From Zychaea mexicana (Eukaryota > Mucoromycota > Mucoromycetes > Mucorales > Lichtheimiaceae): DNA of 64,000 bases. The first letter of the stretch is position 1. The number at the start of each line of letters is the position of its first letter. Shown here piece after piece: positions 43,681 through 54,236 of this stretch. The position numbers and the translations under genes were made by a program. The DNA is taken from positions 1 to 64,000 of the forward strand of contig NW_026516713.1 of assembly GCF_025766255.1 (NCBI RefSeq). The letters run 5' to 3'. The notes below the pieces were generated by a model. The model saw nothing but the letters and a program-made list of their open reading frames with translations. It made no database searches and was not told the DNA's origin.

Positions 43681-46600
43681 CTATTTTTTGTGGTCGATTA
43701 AGTAGGAATGGTTGGTGAAGTTGTGGCGGGTACAAAAGAGATTATGGGAGCGATGGACAGAAGGGTACACAACTTGGGCAGCTGGTCTAAAAGAGACATG
43801 GTAGAAATAAAAATTGCTCAACTGCATACTGATAGGTTTTCCTGTAGGAGCGGAAAGGAAAGGTATGTATAGAGTTGAGAATTCAACAGAATACCAAGCA
43901 ATGGCTTTTGAGAACGCATTGGCAGCTAGAATTGCACAAGAATGATTGAAATATGAAGCAGTATTGCAAGGAGAGGAGCGATCGGATAACTTATGCTCCA
44001 CTGAAGCCAGTTCATCTTCTCTAAAGAGATGTAAGAAAATAGCGCGATTCTGCTGCAAAAACACAAACATATCGTCTTTGATGGATGGCCACATATCCTC
44101 ATCGTTTTTCAAGGCCAAAGCCAAGACACGAAAACCACAATTACCATCAGGCTGAGGACTAACAATAGTGGCGACTTGCTGCTTGGGTACATCGGTGCTT
44201 AAGACACCAGCCAATAGCACCGCCAGATCCTTGCCCTTTCCTTCCCTATATTAACGGCCCACCACAATCAGCTTATATTACACACTGGAATGATTGGTAC
44301 ATACCATGTGGCTGCTGCTTCAGCTCCGAAGCCCGTCTTGGCCTTTTTCTTGCTTTGCTCATCTTGGATTTCGAGTGTAATTGGCAAGCGTTTGTTGTTA
44401 TTACTGCTGTTGCTGCTGCTACTGCTGGCGTTATTTGCAGTAGTGCGAGCTGTTGTTTTCTTTGTTGGCACAGGTGGAGATTGCAGTTCATGCATATCAA
44501 TGAACGAATCATTACTGATTGCCTTCAATTTATGCAAAAGATCTGCTAGTTGCTGCTGGTTTTGGAGATTGAATCCTAGGTTTTCAATCCGGACAAGCTC
44601 AGCGGCGACTTGCTTTTCGATCGTTGGCTTCTCGTGGTCGTCCACAACTGCTATAACGTTAGGTGCAGAGAGCACATCGACAAATTCGTCTATTGCAAAA
44701 AAGAAGAAAAGAAAACCGGCTCATAAATCGTCGGTGAACATACTCACCATTGTTTTAAACTCTGCAATAGCCATACCATTGAGATTCGATGCTGTTTTTT
44801 CTGGGAACAAGTGCCAACGCCGAGGGATAATCGACAATGGAATGGGCCCGTCAGCTGGATACATATGACAGCATGGTATTCCGTAATGGATCTTTAAGGC
44901 ACACTTGCAATGCATCGTCTTCAGCACGTTCGAAAATCTCAACTGGTCTTTGATGGCTTCAAAAGCAAAGCGAGATATATTACGACTGAGGAGCTCAAGT
45001 CGCGTTTTATATGCCTCAGGAAGATGAAAATTAGCACTCAATGCTTCCTTATCAACCTGCTGATTCCAGTTGGTGTTTACAAAAGCGGCTATCATCAATT
45101 ACACAGTATTGCTTATCGCAAACCCCAAACGTGCCGATACTTAAATATAAGTATGCAACAACATGAATCGATGCGAACACTTCTCAGCAAAACGTATGAA
45201 TGTATATACCTTGTCTTTATACCACATATTCAGATGTGTGAAAGAAAGATGAAGGCTGCTGGATGGATCGATGTACTTTTTGATTTCGGCGTGAGCACCT
45301 TCAGCCCGGTTGGTACTCGTATTTCCAAGGTGTCGCAGTTGGCCGGTCTCACTACCAACCCATTTTTCCCTAAAGGCGAGTTTATATAGAAAGAGTATAT
45401 GAGCTAGATCAATCATAAAGCCCCACAAGGATTTGGACAACATTCAAAGGTACACTAATCATCTACCTTTTCAAGTAGCTTCGTGCCTTTTCAGGATCTG
45501 AACAACACAGTATTGCATTTTCAAACATAGTAAGCGCCTTTTGCTCTAGTTTTGATCGGACACCTTCTCCATCATATCATCGAACTTGTCCTTGTAAGAG
45601 CTAGACATCAAAAGGTTGAGCGCCTTTTCTACCTGGTCCCATTGTTCTTGAGTGTCAAAAAGCTTTCGAAGGTTCGTCTTGAAGTTTCTATGCAAATGGA
45701 TTTTACACAGTATCTTCGTAGACTCAGGGAAAGTGGAATCAAGCGCAGTCATTAATGCCGCTTCACTGTCTGTGACGAACACTTTTGGATAAACCGCTGT
45801 CGAAGACGAGTAAACAACTGACTTTAGCTGTTGAGCAAACCACATATACGACCCTGTGGTCTCATTCGAGACCCATCCTCCAGCTACACAAAAGCTTCTT
45901 AACGCCTTCACGCCAACATTTCCGGTACCAATCACATTTATAAAAGGCAATATGTTGCGATTGGTCTGGTAGGTGGCATCCATGGAGATCACCTCCGGGA
46001 ATTGGTTTGCAACCTTTATAGCATCGCCATGGGCAAAGAACAACGCATTGAGGAAAATCTTTTCCCCTTCTTGTCTCGAGTCAAAACGGACGTGGTAATC
46101 GTTCTCTTGCAGAAGGTTGATCAGGTTGAACATTGCACCGTCAGGGTCGTTGTTAAACACTGTTTGACGAATGTTCGAAATATCCTTTGCGGTGGTACCA
46201 GAATGGCCTTTGCTGCGTAGGAAGTCTGTGATGACTATGTTGGTGGCATGGTCGAGGATCAAGGTACGCACTGTCTGGAGAACGTCTCCTTTCAAACGGC
46301 GGTGCAGTGGGTAGGCACTAGGTTTCAAAGCCATATGGTGATTGTGTCCGCTATCATAGATACTCACTACATGCCATTGCTGGCTCTTACTGTCTAATGG
46401 TCGTAGCATCAGATTGAAAGGGCAACCAATCCGTTGAGAATCCTTGCTACGTCCTTTCTTTTTTTTCTCGGTGCTGCTCAGAATCGTCAATAACAATTGT
46501 TGTTTGTTGCTGCTGCGATTGTTGCTCTTTCGGTGTCTGGTCACGGGGCTGACCAAAGTGCTTACAGCCAAGTTGGCACCTTCGCTTGGGGCCTATTTTA

Positions 46601-46737
46601 TCAGCTCTGATTACTGAAAGCTGGAACTTGTTTTTCAACGCCCAAGATTGCAAGGATGTAATTGCAATGTCGTACGATTCGTACGTTTGGTTGATTTCCT
46701 CGGGGATGTTTGGTGATCTCGTCTGTAATGTCGACAT
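43681..46737 (-). pseudogene. MULE transposase with SWIM and OTU domains, probably frame-broken
   Basis: Reading from 46737: FAR1-like zinc region (YESYDIAITSLQSWALKNKF, RRCQLGCKHFGQ, IGCPFNL, DSGHNHHM); MULE DDE domain with ISMDATYQTN and VFVTDSEAAL (two Asp), CKIHLHRNFKTNL, and HLGNTSTNRAEGAHAEIKKY (Glu); SWIM finger MHCKCALKIHYGIPCCHMYP; a Ser/Asn-rich linker; and an OTU cysteine protease domain with DGNCGFRVLALAL (catalytic Asp/Cys). The frame shifts at an eight-base homopolymer (46459-46466); seven bases would restore it. A second shift falls near 45555, and the stretch about 45410-45470 is closed in all frames unless spliced. The second half uses plausible introns near 44750, 44290 and 45160. 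Either the copy is decaying or the assembly carries indels. Confidence 0.75.
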
Positions 46738-47104
46738 GCTTGCTAAATGGACCGCGTTTTCTTTTCCTTGTCACACAAAATTATAAAAAGGATCACATCT
46801 TTGATTCTCAACTCAAGCCTCTCTGATTTTTTTCGGTAGCAACATCCTGGTTAGTGTGTCATAGTCTTTAGCAAACGTTCTCGTCAACGATAGTGCTCAA
46901 TACTGCGATGACTGTAGGCTACTACTGATGATTTACATTATTTTGACAGATAGTGAATTTAGTCGCGTTTTTTTTTCTCACTAGTGTTCCTTTTTTTTTA
47001 TGTTTGTATGATCACTATGTTTCTTATAGTTATGGATACAATTGAAAAACGTGGTGGTACTGCTACACATATTTATGCATTAAACAAACAATAGGCCATA
47101 GTCT

Positions 47105-47207
47105 CACCCTTCATCGTTTCTCACCACCCGCCATGCCATTTCACCTCCGAAAAGCTAGTCACTACCCGAGGGGTGGTGCAGGTGGGGTGGTGCAAATAGC
47201 CGTTCCC
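47105..47207 (-). repeat. Right terminal inverted repeat of the MULE
   Basis: Reverse complement of 43228-43330 with one mismatch (47139). Confidence 0.92.
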
Positions 47208-47251
47208 CTTTATTTGCACCCAATTCGCCCATTTCCCTTGCACTCGCTGCA

Positions 47252-50200
47252 ATGACAAACTCGACAGACGAGCCGAATAGCAAGAGACAACGTGTGAGCC
47301 GTGCGTGGTAAGCTTTTTACTCCGGGATCTCGGAGGACCCCTTTCTTTTTGGCAATCGAGAAAGGAAAAGGAGTAAATGGTGGTTCTTATTTGTACTAAC
47401 ATAAAACGCACAACAAACAAACTTGCAGCGATTTATGCCGCCGAAAAAAGATAAAATGCGATGGTGCTATTCCTATCTGCGGCAACTGCCAAGCATTTAG
47501 TCTCGAGTGTAGCTACAAAGATATGACCAAAAAGGTGAGTGAGTCAGAGTGCTTGTTGACCACGCACATTCATCTCAGCTCCTGCTGTATGTAAAGTTGT
47601 TAATTTCTGTTCCAAATTGTTAATTGTCATATCAAGCGAGGTCCGCCGAAGGGCTATATTGAAGCTGTTGAGAACCGACTTCGCAAGCTGGAGGGATTGC
47701 TCAAAGACATGTCGCAAGATAACCCGGATCCCAAAGCCCAAGCGCTTATCGCAGAACTCAGTCAGCCATTAGAGACGACCACTGGTCAGGTCATCAACAC
47801 TCGCCCTGTGCGTCGACTAAAACGCGGCCAACAAGACCATTACTCACGATCCACCTCTCCGCCGCACGAGTCACCAATGTCGCTCTCACAGATTTGTTTT
47901 GCTGACGATGCCGGCAGCCCGTCGCAACACTCGCGAGACTACAACAACCATCACAATAGCAACCGTGGCAACACAAACAACAACGACCACGAGTCGATGC
48001 CGAGCAGCCCTGACTCTGTTGGCGATAGTACGGGCCAGCTGTCAATGGACGAGAATGGCCAAGTGCGATATCTGGGCAAGTCATCGGGATACTATTTGCT
48101 TCAGAACAGTCGAACATATCAAAATGGGGCATTTCATTTCACAGGGTGGGGTCACAAGTCGCAATCGGGATCACCGTCACGGGGGAAAGCAACTACGAAG
48201 CTGGATCCATTCGAGTTACCGCCTAAAGACTTGTCACGACATCTCATCAACCTGTATTTCGAACACTTTTACCCGGTCTTACCCTTATTTTACAAGAAGC
48301 GCCTGACGTCCTCGCTCAACTCTCCACTGGAACCTATTTCACCCCTTCTGCTGAACGCCATCTATGCAGTAGCATCACGAGTATCGCCTGATGTTCGCGT
48401 GCGGGCTGATCCAGCGTCCGCTGATACCGCTGGCGATGTCTTTTTCGAACGTGCCAAACGATTGCTCGATGATTACTATGATGTCCCGCGGATATCAACT
48501 GTGCAAGCATTGTTGCTCTTGGCTACACATCAACACGGTACAATGAAATATGTTCGAGGCTGGCTATACAGTGGCATGGTAAGTTTGGTCGGCGATAAAA
48601 AAGGCCCAGGGAAAGGGAAGTGTGTTACTCAGTATCATGATCGCTCGTTTTGGCTAGGCATTCCGTATGGCGCAAGATCTTGGATTACATCGCAACTGTG
48701 ATCATTGGAACATACCCCCTGACGAACGTGAACGACGAAAGCGAGTGTTCTGGTGCTGTTTTGTCGTTGATCGACTGATTAGCGCCATCTACGGCCGTTC
48801 GTCGACATTTGAAGAACGCGATTGCGATGTACCTTTTCCGACCGACGACGACGAGGAACCATCATCGGGAGACAAAGCAAACGATCCAGCAAAGCCACGC
48901 ATTGTCGAAACGTTTGTGCATCTCATCAAAATTACCGACATTATGGGCCACGTGCTGCGCAATGTGTATTATGCAAAAGCAAGGCATCATGCATCGCAAC
49001 AACATCTCGAGCATGTTCTCACGGGCTTAAACCGCGAGCTGACAAATTGGTACAACCGACTGCCGCCAGCCCTGCAGTACAAGCCGCCCAACACTGAATC
49101 TGGCGAGACGGCCCAGTGCCCTCCGCTTGCCATTGCACAAATTCACATGTTTTACTACACGACACTCATCTTACTTCATCGACCATTCATTCCGGGCCAT
49201 TCTCCGCAATCACCTTCGTCTTTACCGTCCTACAAAATATGTATCTCTGCTGCCAGCTCAATTTTGGATATCGTCAACGTCATGTTCAGCGAGAACCGCA
49301 TTCGCTTCGTACTCAACTATGCTGTCTATTGTCTGTTTACGGCCGGGATCATGTTCATAAAAATGGCGTCTTCGGACGAGGCGGAGAAGGTGTTTGATGC
49401 CAAAATCTATATCAACAAAATCATGCGAGCGCTAGACGAGATCGACACAACGTGGATGAATGCGGCTCGGTGCTGCAATATCCTTGGTGAACTGGCAGGT
49501 TTGCGCGATATCAATCTCGAATGCGACGAGTATGTTCCACGTCGCAACAGTCGATTGTTGACTCAACCACCCCCATCCATTGCCGTACCGAATTCTCCAC
49601 AGCAACAACAGCAGCAAGTGTCGGCTGACGATCAGCAACAACAAAACGACTCTTCTCAGATGCAGAATAGCGACAGCAATGCTAATGACTTCGTCAATCG
49701 CAAGCCGGGTACGACTATGGATCCATTTGCAGCTCCAGACGTTGTTGCCAATGCACAACAGCAATACGATCCGTTTCATACTGCGTTCTGGGGTGTACCT
49801 TCATCACTAGACGTGGAAGAATGGAACAACTACTTTGGTACACAGAACACCATCATCAACGACCAAAACAACAATAATAATAACGGTAACAGTAACAACA
49901 ACAGCAATCCCGCAGTAGGTTCCTCTTCTGCTAACGTTGCTGCTGCTGCTACTTCCAATACTGCATCCCTCGGAGGTCCTTCGATACTGTCGCCATCATC
50001 TGCACAACCGTTGATCCCTTCGCATGAGTTTTCACCACTACAGCAATTGAGAGGACCCTATTCCGGTGAGCTAGGCAACATGTCATCCATACCCCAGCAT
50101 CAAGAACTGCGCAGCATTCGACAGCAGCGAGATAACAACTCTCCGAGAAACCTGGTTCATAATGACAATGTAGATATCCTCAACGGTGTTTCGTTCCCTG

Positions 50201-50277
50201 TGGATCTACCCGAATCACCAGCAAGCAGTGTCCTTTTGGGGTTGTTGGCTTCCCAGGAACATAACCAGAACCGATGA
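47252..50277 (+). CDS. Zn(II)2Cys6 fungal transcription factor
   Basis: Nuclear DNA-binding regulator with an N-terminal Gal4-type binuclear zinc cluster and a fungal-specific transcription factor (middle homology) domain. Exons: MTNSTDEPNSKRQRVSRA, then CDLCRRKKIKCDGAIPICGN with CQAFSLEC (spacing C-x2-C-x6-C-x6-C-x2-C-x6-C), then RGPPKGYIEAVENRLRKLEG (linker and dimerisation coil) running to the donor near 48576, and a last exon from about 48656. The regulatory domain has HLINLYFEHFYPVLPLF, RMAQDLGLHRNCDHW and RKRVFWCCFVVDRLISAIYG. The C-terminus has polyGln and polyAsn stretches. RGPPKGYIEA and the domain pattern recall XlnR-like regulators, but the target is unknown. The start is only 44 bases from the right end of the MULE. 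Confidence 0.92.
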
Positions 50278-50434
50278 TAAAATGGTGTGTTGTACACTGC
50301 TTAATTACATATAGCAGCAAATAGCGTGACAAAATTTAAAGTTTCTTTCTCTGTATTCGCATTTTTTTCTTTTTGTTTTCTTGTTTGACATACATTTTAA
50401 AATATACATGCCCCCTTTTGATTTCGCTTGATCC

Positions 50435-51106
50435 ATGGAGTATGATCATTCTATAAGAAAAACAACGCAATATTCACGTCCCATTGACTTTGTACCGAGC
50501 ACTCAAAAGTCGCTCTCATTGGTGAGTCCATCGGCTGCCGGAGCCAGTGGTGATCAAGTAGCCAGTCTTTACAATTCGATCGTCAGCTGCAGCAACACTC
50601 AAGATACCCAGTCCAACACAAATGCCCATGTTCCAACTACAGTAAAAAAAGAAGAAGGGCAGCAAGACGACGAAGAAGATGAAAAGATTCGTTGTCACGA
50701 CTGTGAACTGGATGTACCGATCGCTTCACTAGAACAGCATTTACGAGGCATTGCGCACAGGACAAGCAGCAGCACAACCACACCAACCGAATTTCTAGCG
50801 CTGAACGGCAGCAACGTTGGGTTTCGACTATTAAAATCACAAGGTTGGAAGTATGATCAAGGGTTAGGCCCCGAAGGCGAAGGAAGACGCCATCCGATCG
50901 CCACAGCTTTAAAACAAGACACGCTTGGATTGGGTCATGGCGAGTCGAAGCGTAAACGTGTGACGCATCGATATGAAGAGGTTGAGGAACATTATCGAAA
51001 CAAAAAGCCAGAGGCCAAGGCCAGACCGTCTGGCAAGGTGATGGCCAGACAAGCCAGGAAGGATTCACAAAAGCGTGTTGCCATGTTGCATTATTTGAAT
51101 AACTAG
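50435..51106 (+). CDS. G-patch protein, GPANK1-like
   Basis: Single exon of 223 residues. A zinc-finger-like CHDCELDVPIASLEQHLRG...H lies at about residues 87-108. The G-patch follows at about 129-170: VGFRLLKSQGWKYDQGLGPE, then GRRHPIATALKQDTLGLGHG. G-patch motifs bind RNA and activate DEAH helicases. The variant Gly-Trp-x5-Gly-Leu-Gly-Pro-Glu with the following PIATALKQD resembles human GPANK1 and yeast-type relatives rather than canonical splicing G-patch proteins; the ankyrin repeats of GPANK1 are absent. The C-terminus is Lys/Arg-rich, so nuclear localisation is likely. Function in the cell is unknown. Confidence 0.8.
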   Translation: MEYDHSIRKTTQYSRPIDFVPSTQKSLSLVSPSAAGASGDQVASLYNSIVSCSNTQDTQSNTNAHVPTTVKKEEGQQDDEEDEKIRCHDCELDVPIASLEQHLRGIAHRTSSSTTTPTEFLALNGSNVGFRLLKSQGWKYDQGLGPEGEGRRHPIATALKQDTLGLGHGESKRKRVTHRYEEVEEHYRNKKPEAKARPSGKVMARQARKDSQKRVAMLHYLNN

Positions 51107-51196
51107 AGTAAAAATATGTACATAGTGCCTCTTGGCTTCCTTGTTTTCTTTATATATTTATATATATAACAATGTTCTGATAATGTTCATACAATA

Positions 51197-51823
51197 TCAG
51201 ATTGCATATGATTGATAAGAGGCTGCATGGCTGAGCGGTTCTTCCAAATGCCGTGCAATTGCTTCAGCCTAATATATACAAAAAAGATGTGAGTTCTTTT
51301 TCTGTCGGGAGTGAGAGAGGGATCCCTTTCCATATTACCTTTGCTCTGAGAATACCAAGTTCAACCGTCCTGTCACCGACAAGGCAGAGTAACATTGAAC
51401 TAATGGCTGTCACAAATACGATACCTTCCTACTTGGCGGAAAAGCAAACGTTTAGTGAACTCTTCTTTTTCTGTTTCCTCTCCACACACCTTTTTCTCTT
51501 CATACCTCGCAGTCGAGTATCAGGAATCGTAATCCGGCCGTCGGATCACCTCTTAAAAAGCTATCTGACGCGGAATGCTGCTTATATGAACTCCAGATAT
51601 TAGCCGCAATGGCTGCATAAGTTTTGGGCGAACGACCATTATCTGCCGCGAATGCCAACAATGAACCTTCACCCGTCATGAGTCTTTTTAGCAAAAAAAA
51701 AAGAAAACAAACTTAGCAAGAGTGATATGAGAGAATATACAAGTTATCATCTTACAATGATGCTTTAAGGCCATTGTCTGCTGATTGTTGTAAAACTTGG
51801 GAAATGACTTTGGGTTTAAGCAT
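51197..51823 (-). CDS. LAMTOR2: Ragulator subunit LAMTOR2 (p14, roadblock fold)
   Basis: Roadblock/LC7-fold subunit which, with LAMTOR3, forms the scaffold of Ragulator on the lysosome or vacuole for TORC1 and MAPK signalling. Four exons: MLKPKVISQVLQQSADNGLK; LLMTGEGSLLAFAADNGRSP with TYAAIAANIWSSYKQHSA and LRFLILDCE; EGIVFVTAISSMLLCLVGD with TVELGILRAK; AEAIARHLEEPLSHAASYQS to the stop at 51197. Human p14 reads GSLLAY, AAIASNIWAAY, KFILMDCMEGRVAITRVANL and AKAQALVQYLEEPL at the same places. It converges with the G-patch gene (90 bases between stops). Partner LAMTOR1 is encoded 20 kb away. Confidence 0.93.
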
Positions 51824-52110
51824 GAAGGGCAAGCGCGCGTGTGTGGTAAAAAGGAAAAAAGGGTAAAGAAGAAACTAAAAGGGCGGCATATCTTCCGTGG
51901 GTTCCTCAAACTTATCATGCGACCACTGGTGACTTGCTCTTCAAAACACATATGCCAGCTTTTTAAGGTTTCTACTCCAGCTTGTTGTACTTGACAACAT
52001 TATCCCTCAAGTGTGCTTTTCTGCTTTTTTTTAAAAAATAAAGCAGACTATCTGAGATACTCCCGTTGCGGGCTTCCTTTGGTCAATAAAACTAACCCTT
52101 GTCGTCCTTC

Positions 52111-53001
52111 ATGTCACGATTGTTTCGAATTGCCATTGACGGTCCAGCAGCTTCAGGCAAAAGCATGTATTTACACACGTTTAACCCGGTGTCGCTCTGT
52201 TTTGTTTCTCTCCTTCGCTAATTGTGTGCTTTGAACAATTAGGCACGACTGCTAAATTATTAGCAAAGAAGCTCGGCTTCGGCTACATTGATTCGGGCGC
52301 AATGTACCGAGCAGTAAGTTAGCTTTCTTTTCTGTAAGAATCTCGGGCAAAGGAGATGGTCAAGACGAAAGAGACGCTCACATATGCACAAATACATATT
52401 ACAGGTGACATTAAAGTGTCTCGAACAAGGCGTACAAGTTACCAACGATGCCAAAGTGAAACAGACAGCGAACAGTGCACAGATACGTTTTCCTAGTCTC
52501 GGCAAAGTTGAACTGGATGGGCAAGATGTGAGCGATGCCATCCGTACATCACGTATTGTGCAAAACATCAGCCCTATTGCGTCCAATCCTGGCGTACGTG
52601 CCACATTGGCCAACCAACAACGCGCACTTGCCCGAGCCAATGATCCAGCATGGCGCGGATTTCTGTTCAAGCAGTCCACGCAAGTCCGAGGTGTGGTGAT
52701 GGATGGCCGAGATATCGGCACGGTGATTTTACCGGATGCTGAGCTCAAGGTGTTTATTGTGGCGGATGCGCGTGTGCGCGCTCAACGTCGATTTGATGAA
52801 CTGGCGAGCAAAAACGCACTGGGCGAGGGTGAGACGGTGGATGCCATTGCAAAGGATTTGGCAGCACGTGATGAAGCGGATCGAACACGAGCAGTATCTC
52901 CACTGAAAAAGGCAGAGGATGCAGTAGAGCTGGACACAAGTGATAAAACCATAGATGAACAAGTGGCTGCTATAGAGCAAATGGTGTACGACCGTTTGTA
53001 G
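52111..53001 (+). CDS. Cytidylate kinase, bacterial (Cmk) type
   Basis: Phosphorylates CMP/dCMP with ATP. It resembles bacterial Cmk, not the adenylate-kinase-like UMP-CMP kinases usual in eukaryotes. Exon 1 is MSRLFRIAIDGPAASGKS; exon 2 (from 52245) TTAKLLAKKLGFGYIDSGAM with YRA; exon 3 (from about 52406) VTLKCLEQGVQVTND to the end. Family marks: P-loop GPAASGKST, DSGAMYRAVT, SDAIRTSRIVQNIS, VVMDGRDIGTVILPDAELKV, RAQRRFDEL and ARDEADRTRAVSPLKKAEDA. B. subtilis Cmk has the same order and length (about 220-230). The first intron needs a GC donor (AAAA|GCATGT) to keep the P-loop intact. No clear targeting peptide. Introns show it is not bacterial contamination. Confidence 0.88.
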
Positions 53002-53126
53002 AAAAGTAGAAAATAGCACAACATATTTGTATATATAATAATAATAGTAACACTGGTAATAGTCTGATATCAAAGAATATTCCTCTTCTTTTTGTTTCTG
53101 TGATCTTTATACAATATTGCCTTTTC

Positions 53127-54069
53127 TTATACCACACGCTTGACCTCAAAGAAGCGTTTCAAGTAGACCACCTGCCAGAAACAGACGGCAGCCAGCAATG
53201 CCAGTTGGCCCAAAGACCACCATTTTACACGTGCGTTGGTGCTTTCAGCAGCTATAAAGACACGATTGCATTAGCTTCCACCAATTCAGTTCCGTATCGC
53301 CTTTCAGAGGGAGAGAGAACTTACTGTCACGGTGCTGTCGCTCGCGAACGACGATGTACTCTTGTTCGGCCTTGATGGCAAAAATACTGTCGGCCAACTC
53401 ACGGATCTCGCGCTCAATTGGATCAATATCCTCTAAAAGAAGGACATAATACGTCAATATACATCATTGTGCGTATATCCGTATTATACAGCTCACGCAT
53501 ATTAATTACCCTTGGCATTGTTTTCAATCTTTTGCATATCATGAACGTTAAAGTTGACAGACTTGGCAGTAACCGAGGACATCTGGTTGCCAAAGCAGTA
53601 GGTGTGCTTGCCGGCAATAGCTGCTTCAATCACATGTGTGCCCGTCGATTCTCGTGCGCCGCTCTTGATCAAGCGTCCTTGAGGATCCGAGATCTTTTAT
53701 ATGTCGCACATGAAAATATGCGAGCGTTACTTAATAGTTCTAAGGCTTCTCTTGCTTTCTATCGGTGTATAGTTACCAGAAAATCAATATCGAGATTTCC
53801 GCCTTCGCCGACCTAACAAAAAGAATACATGGGCATTATTGTTAATGTACTTTGCTCAAGAGACAGGTGTTGCGAATGCTTTGCATTTATGTTTCGTCGT
53901 AGTTTTTGTCAAGTACCTGGAAGGTAACAGTCATCTTGTCGCCAATGGCAAGATCCTCAAAGAAGCATTGTTGACCATGGGCTGGAATATCAATGCTAAT
54001 GGCCGAGGCTGATTTGAGCAAGCAAACAATGGTGCCGATGACCAGCAACAGTGACCCGAGTTTGTTCAT
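53127..54069 (-). CDS. EMP24: p24 family cargo receptor, TMED2/Emp24-like
   Basis: Type I membrane protein of COPI/COPII vesicles cycling between ER and Golgi; p24 proteins select GPI-anchored cargo. Signal peptide MNKLGSLLLVIGTIVCLLKS, then the GOLD domain starting SIDIPAHGQQCFFEDLAIGD with its disulphide Cys, GEGGNLDIDFL, SDPQGRLI, HTYCFGNQMSSVTAKSVNF; a coiled-coil neck (EDIDPIEREIRELADSIFA); one membrane helix (WWSLGQLALLAAVCFWQVVY); and the cytosolic tail LKRFFEVKRVV. The FF COPII motif and the terminal RVV match the p24-beta class (human tail LKRFFEVRRVV). About five exons. It is divergent from MPP-alpha with 167 bp between starts. Confidence 0.93.
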
Positions 54070-54236
54070 TTTTTTTGTGTGTGTTGAAGATGGAGAGAGT
54101 GCAGTGTAAAAAGCGCGTCGCCTTGTTGGTGGTCGACTACAGGCTGGCGGACGTACCGTTACTCCGCTTTTTGCTTGGAGCCGAGACGGGCTACATTGTA
54201 CACAAGTTCTTTTCTGCTCACATACGTACTCATACC
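54070..54236. promoter_or_regulatory. Shared divergent promoter, Emp24 / MPP-alpha
   Basis: A 167-bp spacer between opposing start codons; must carry both promoters. No clear TATA box. Confidence 0.5.

Larger units (their letters stand above)
43228..47207 (-). mobile_element. Mutator-like DNA transposon (MULE) with 103-bp TIRs
   Basis: Two inverted repeats, 43228-43330 and 47105-47207, match over 103 bases with one mismatch (43296 versus 47139), enclosing about 3.8 kb. Inside, on the minus strand, is a transposase with FAR1-type zinc region, MULE DDE domain, SWIM zinc finger and C-terminal OTU protease domain. Such near-identical ends mean a recent insertion. No convincing 9-bp target site duplication is seen (TGTGAGAAC on the left versus CTTTATTTG on the right), so the true termini may differ by some bases or the flanks were rearranged. 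Its right end is 44 bases from the start codon of the Zn2Cys6 factor. Confidence 0.88.

Noticed and set aside
43219..47216. 9-bp target site duplication of the MULE
   Set aside because: Left TGTGAGAAC and right CTTTATTTG do not match, so none is claimed.
51221..51270. tRNA-like start GGCTGCATGGCTGAGCGGTT
   Set aside because: It resembles a class II tRNA D-arm, but no anticodon arm or T-arm follows. The reverse strand is the last coding exon of LAMTOR2 (AEAIARHLEEPLSH), which explains the sequence.
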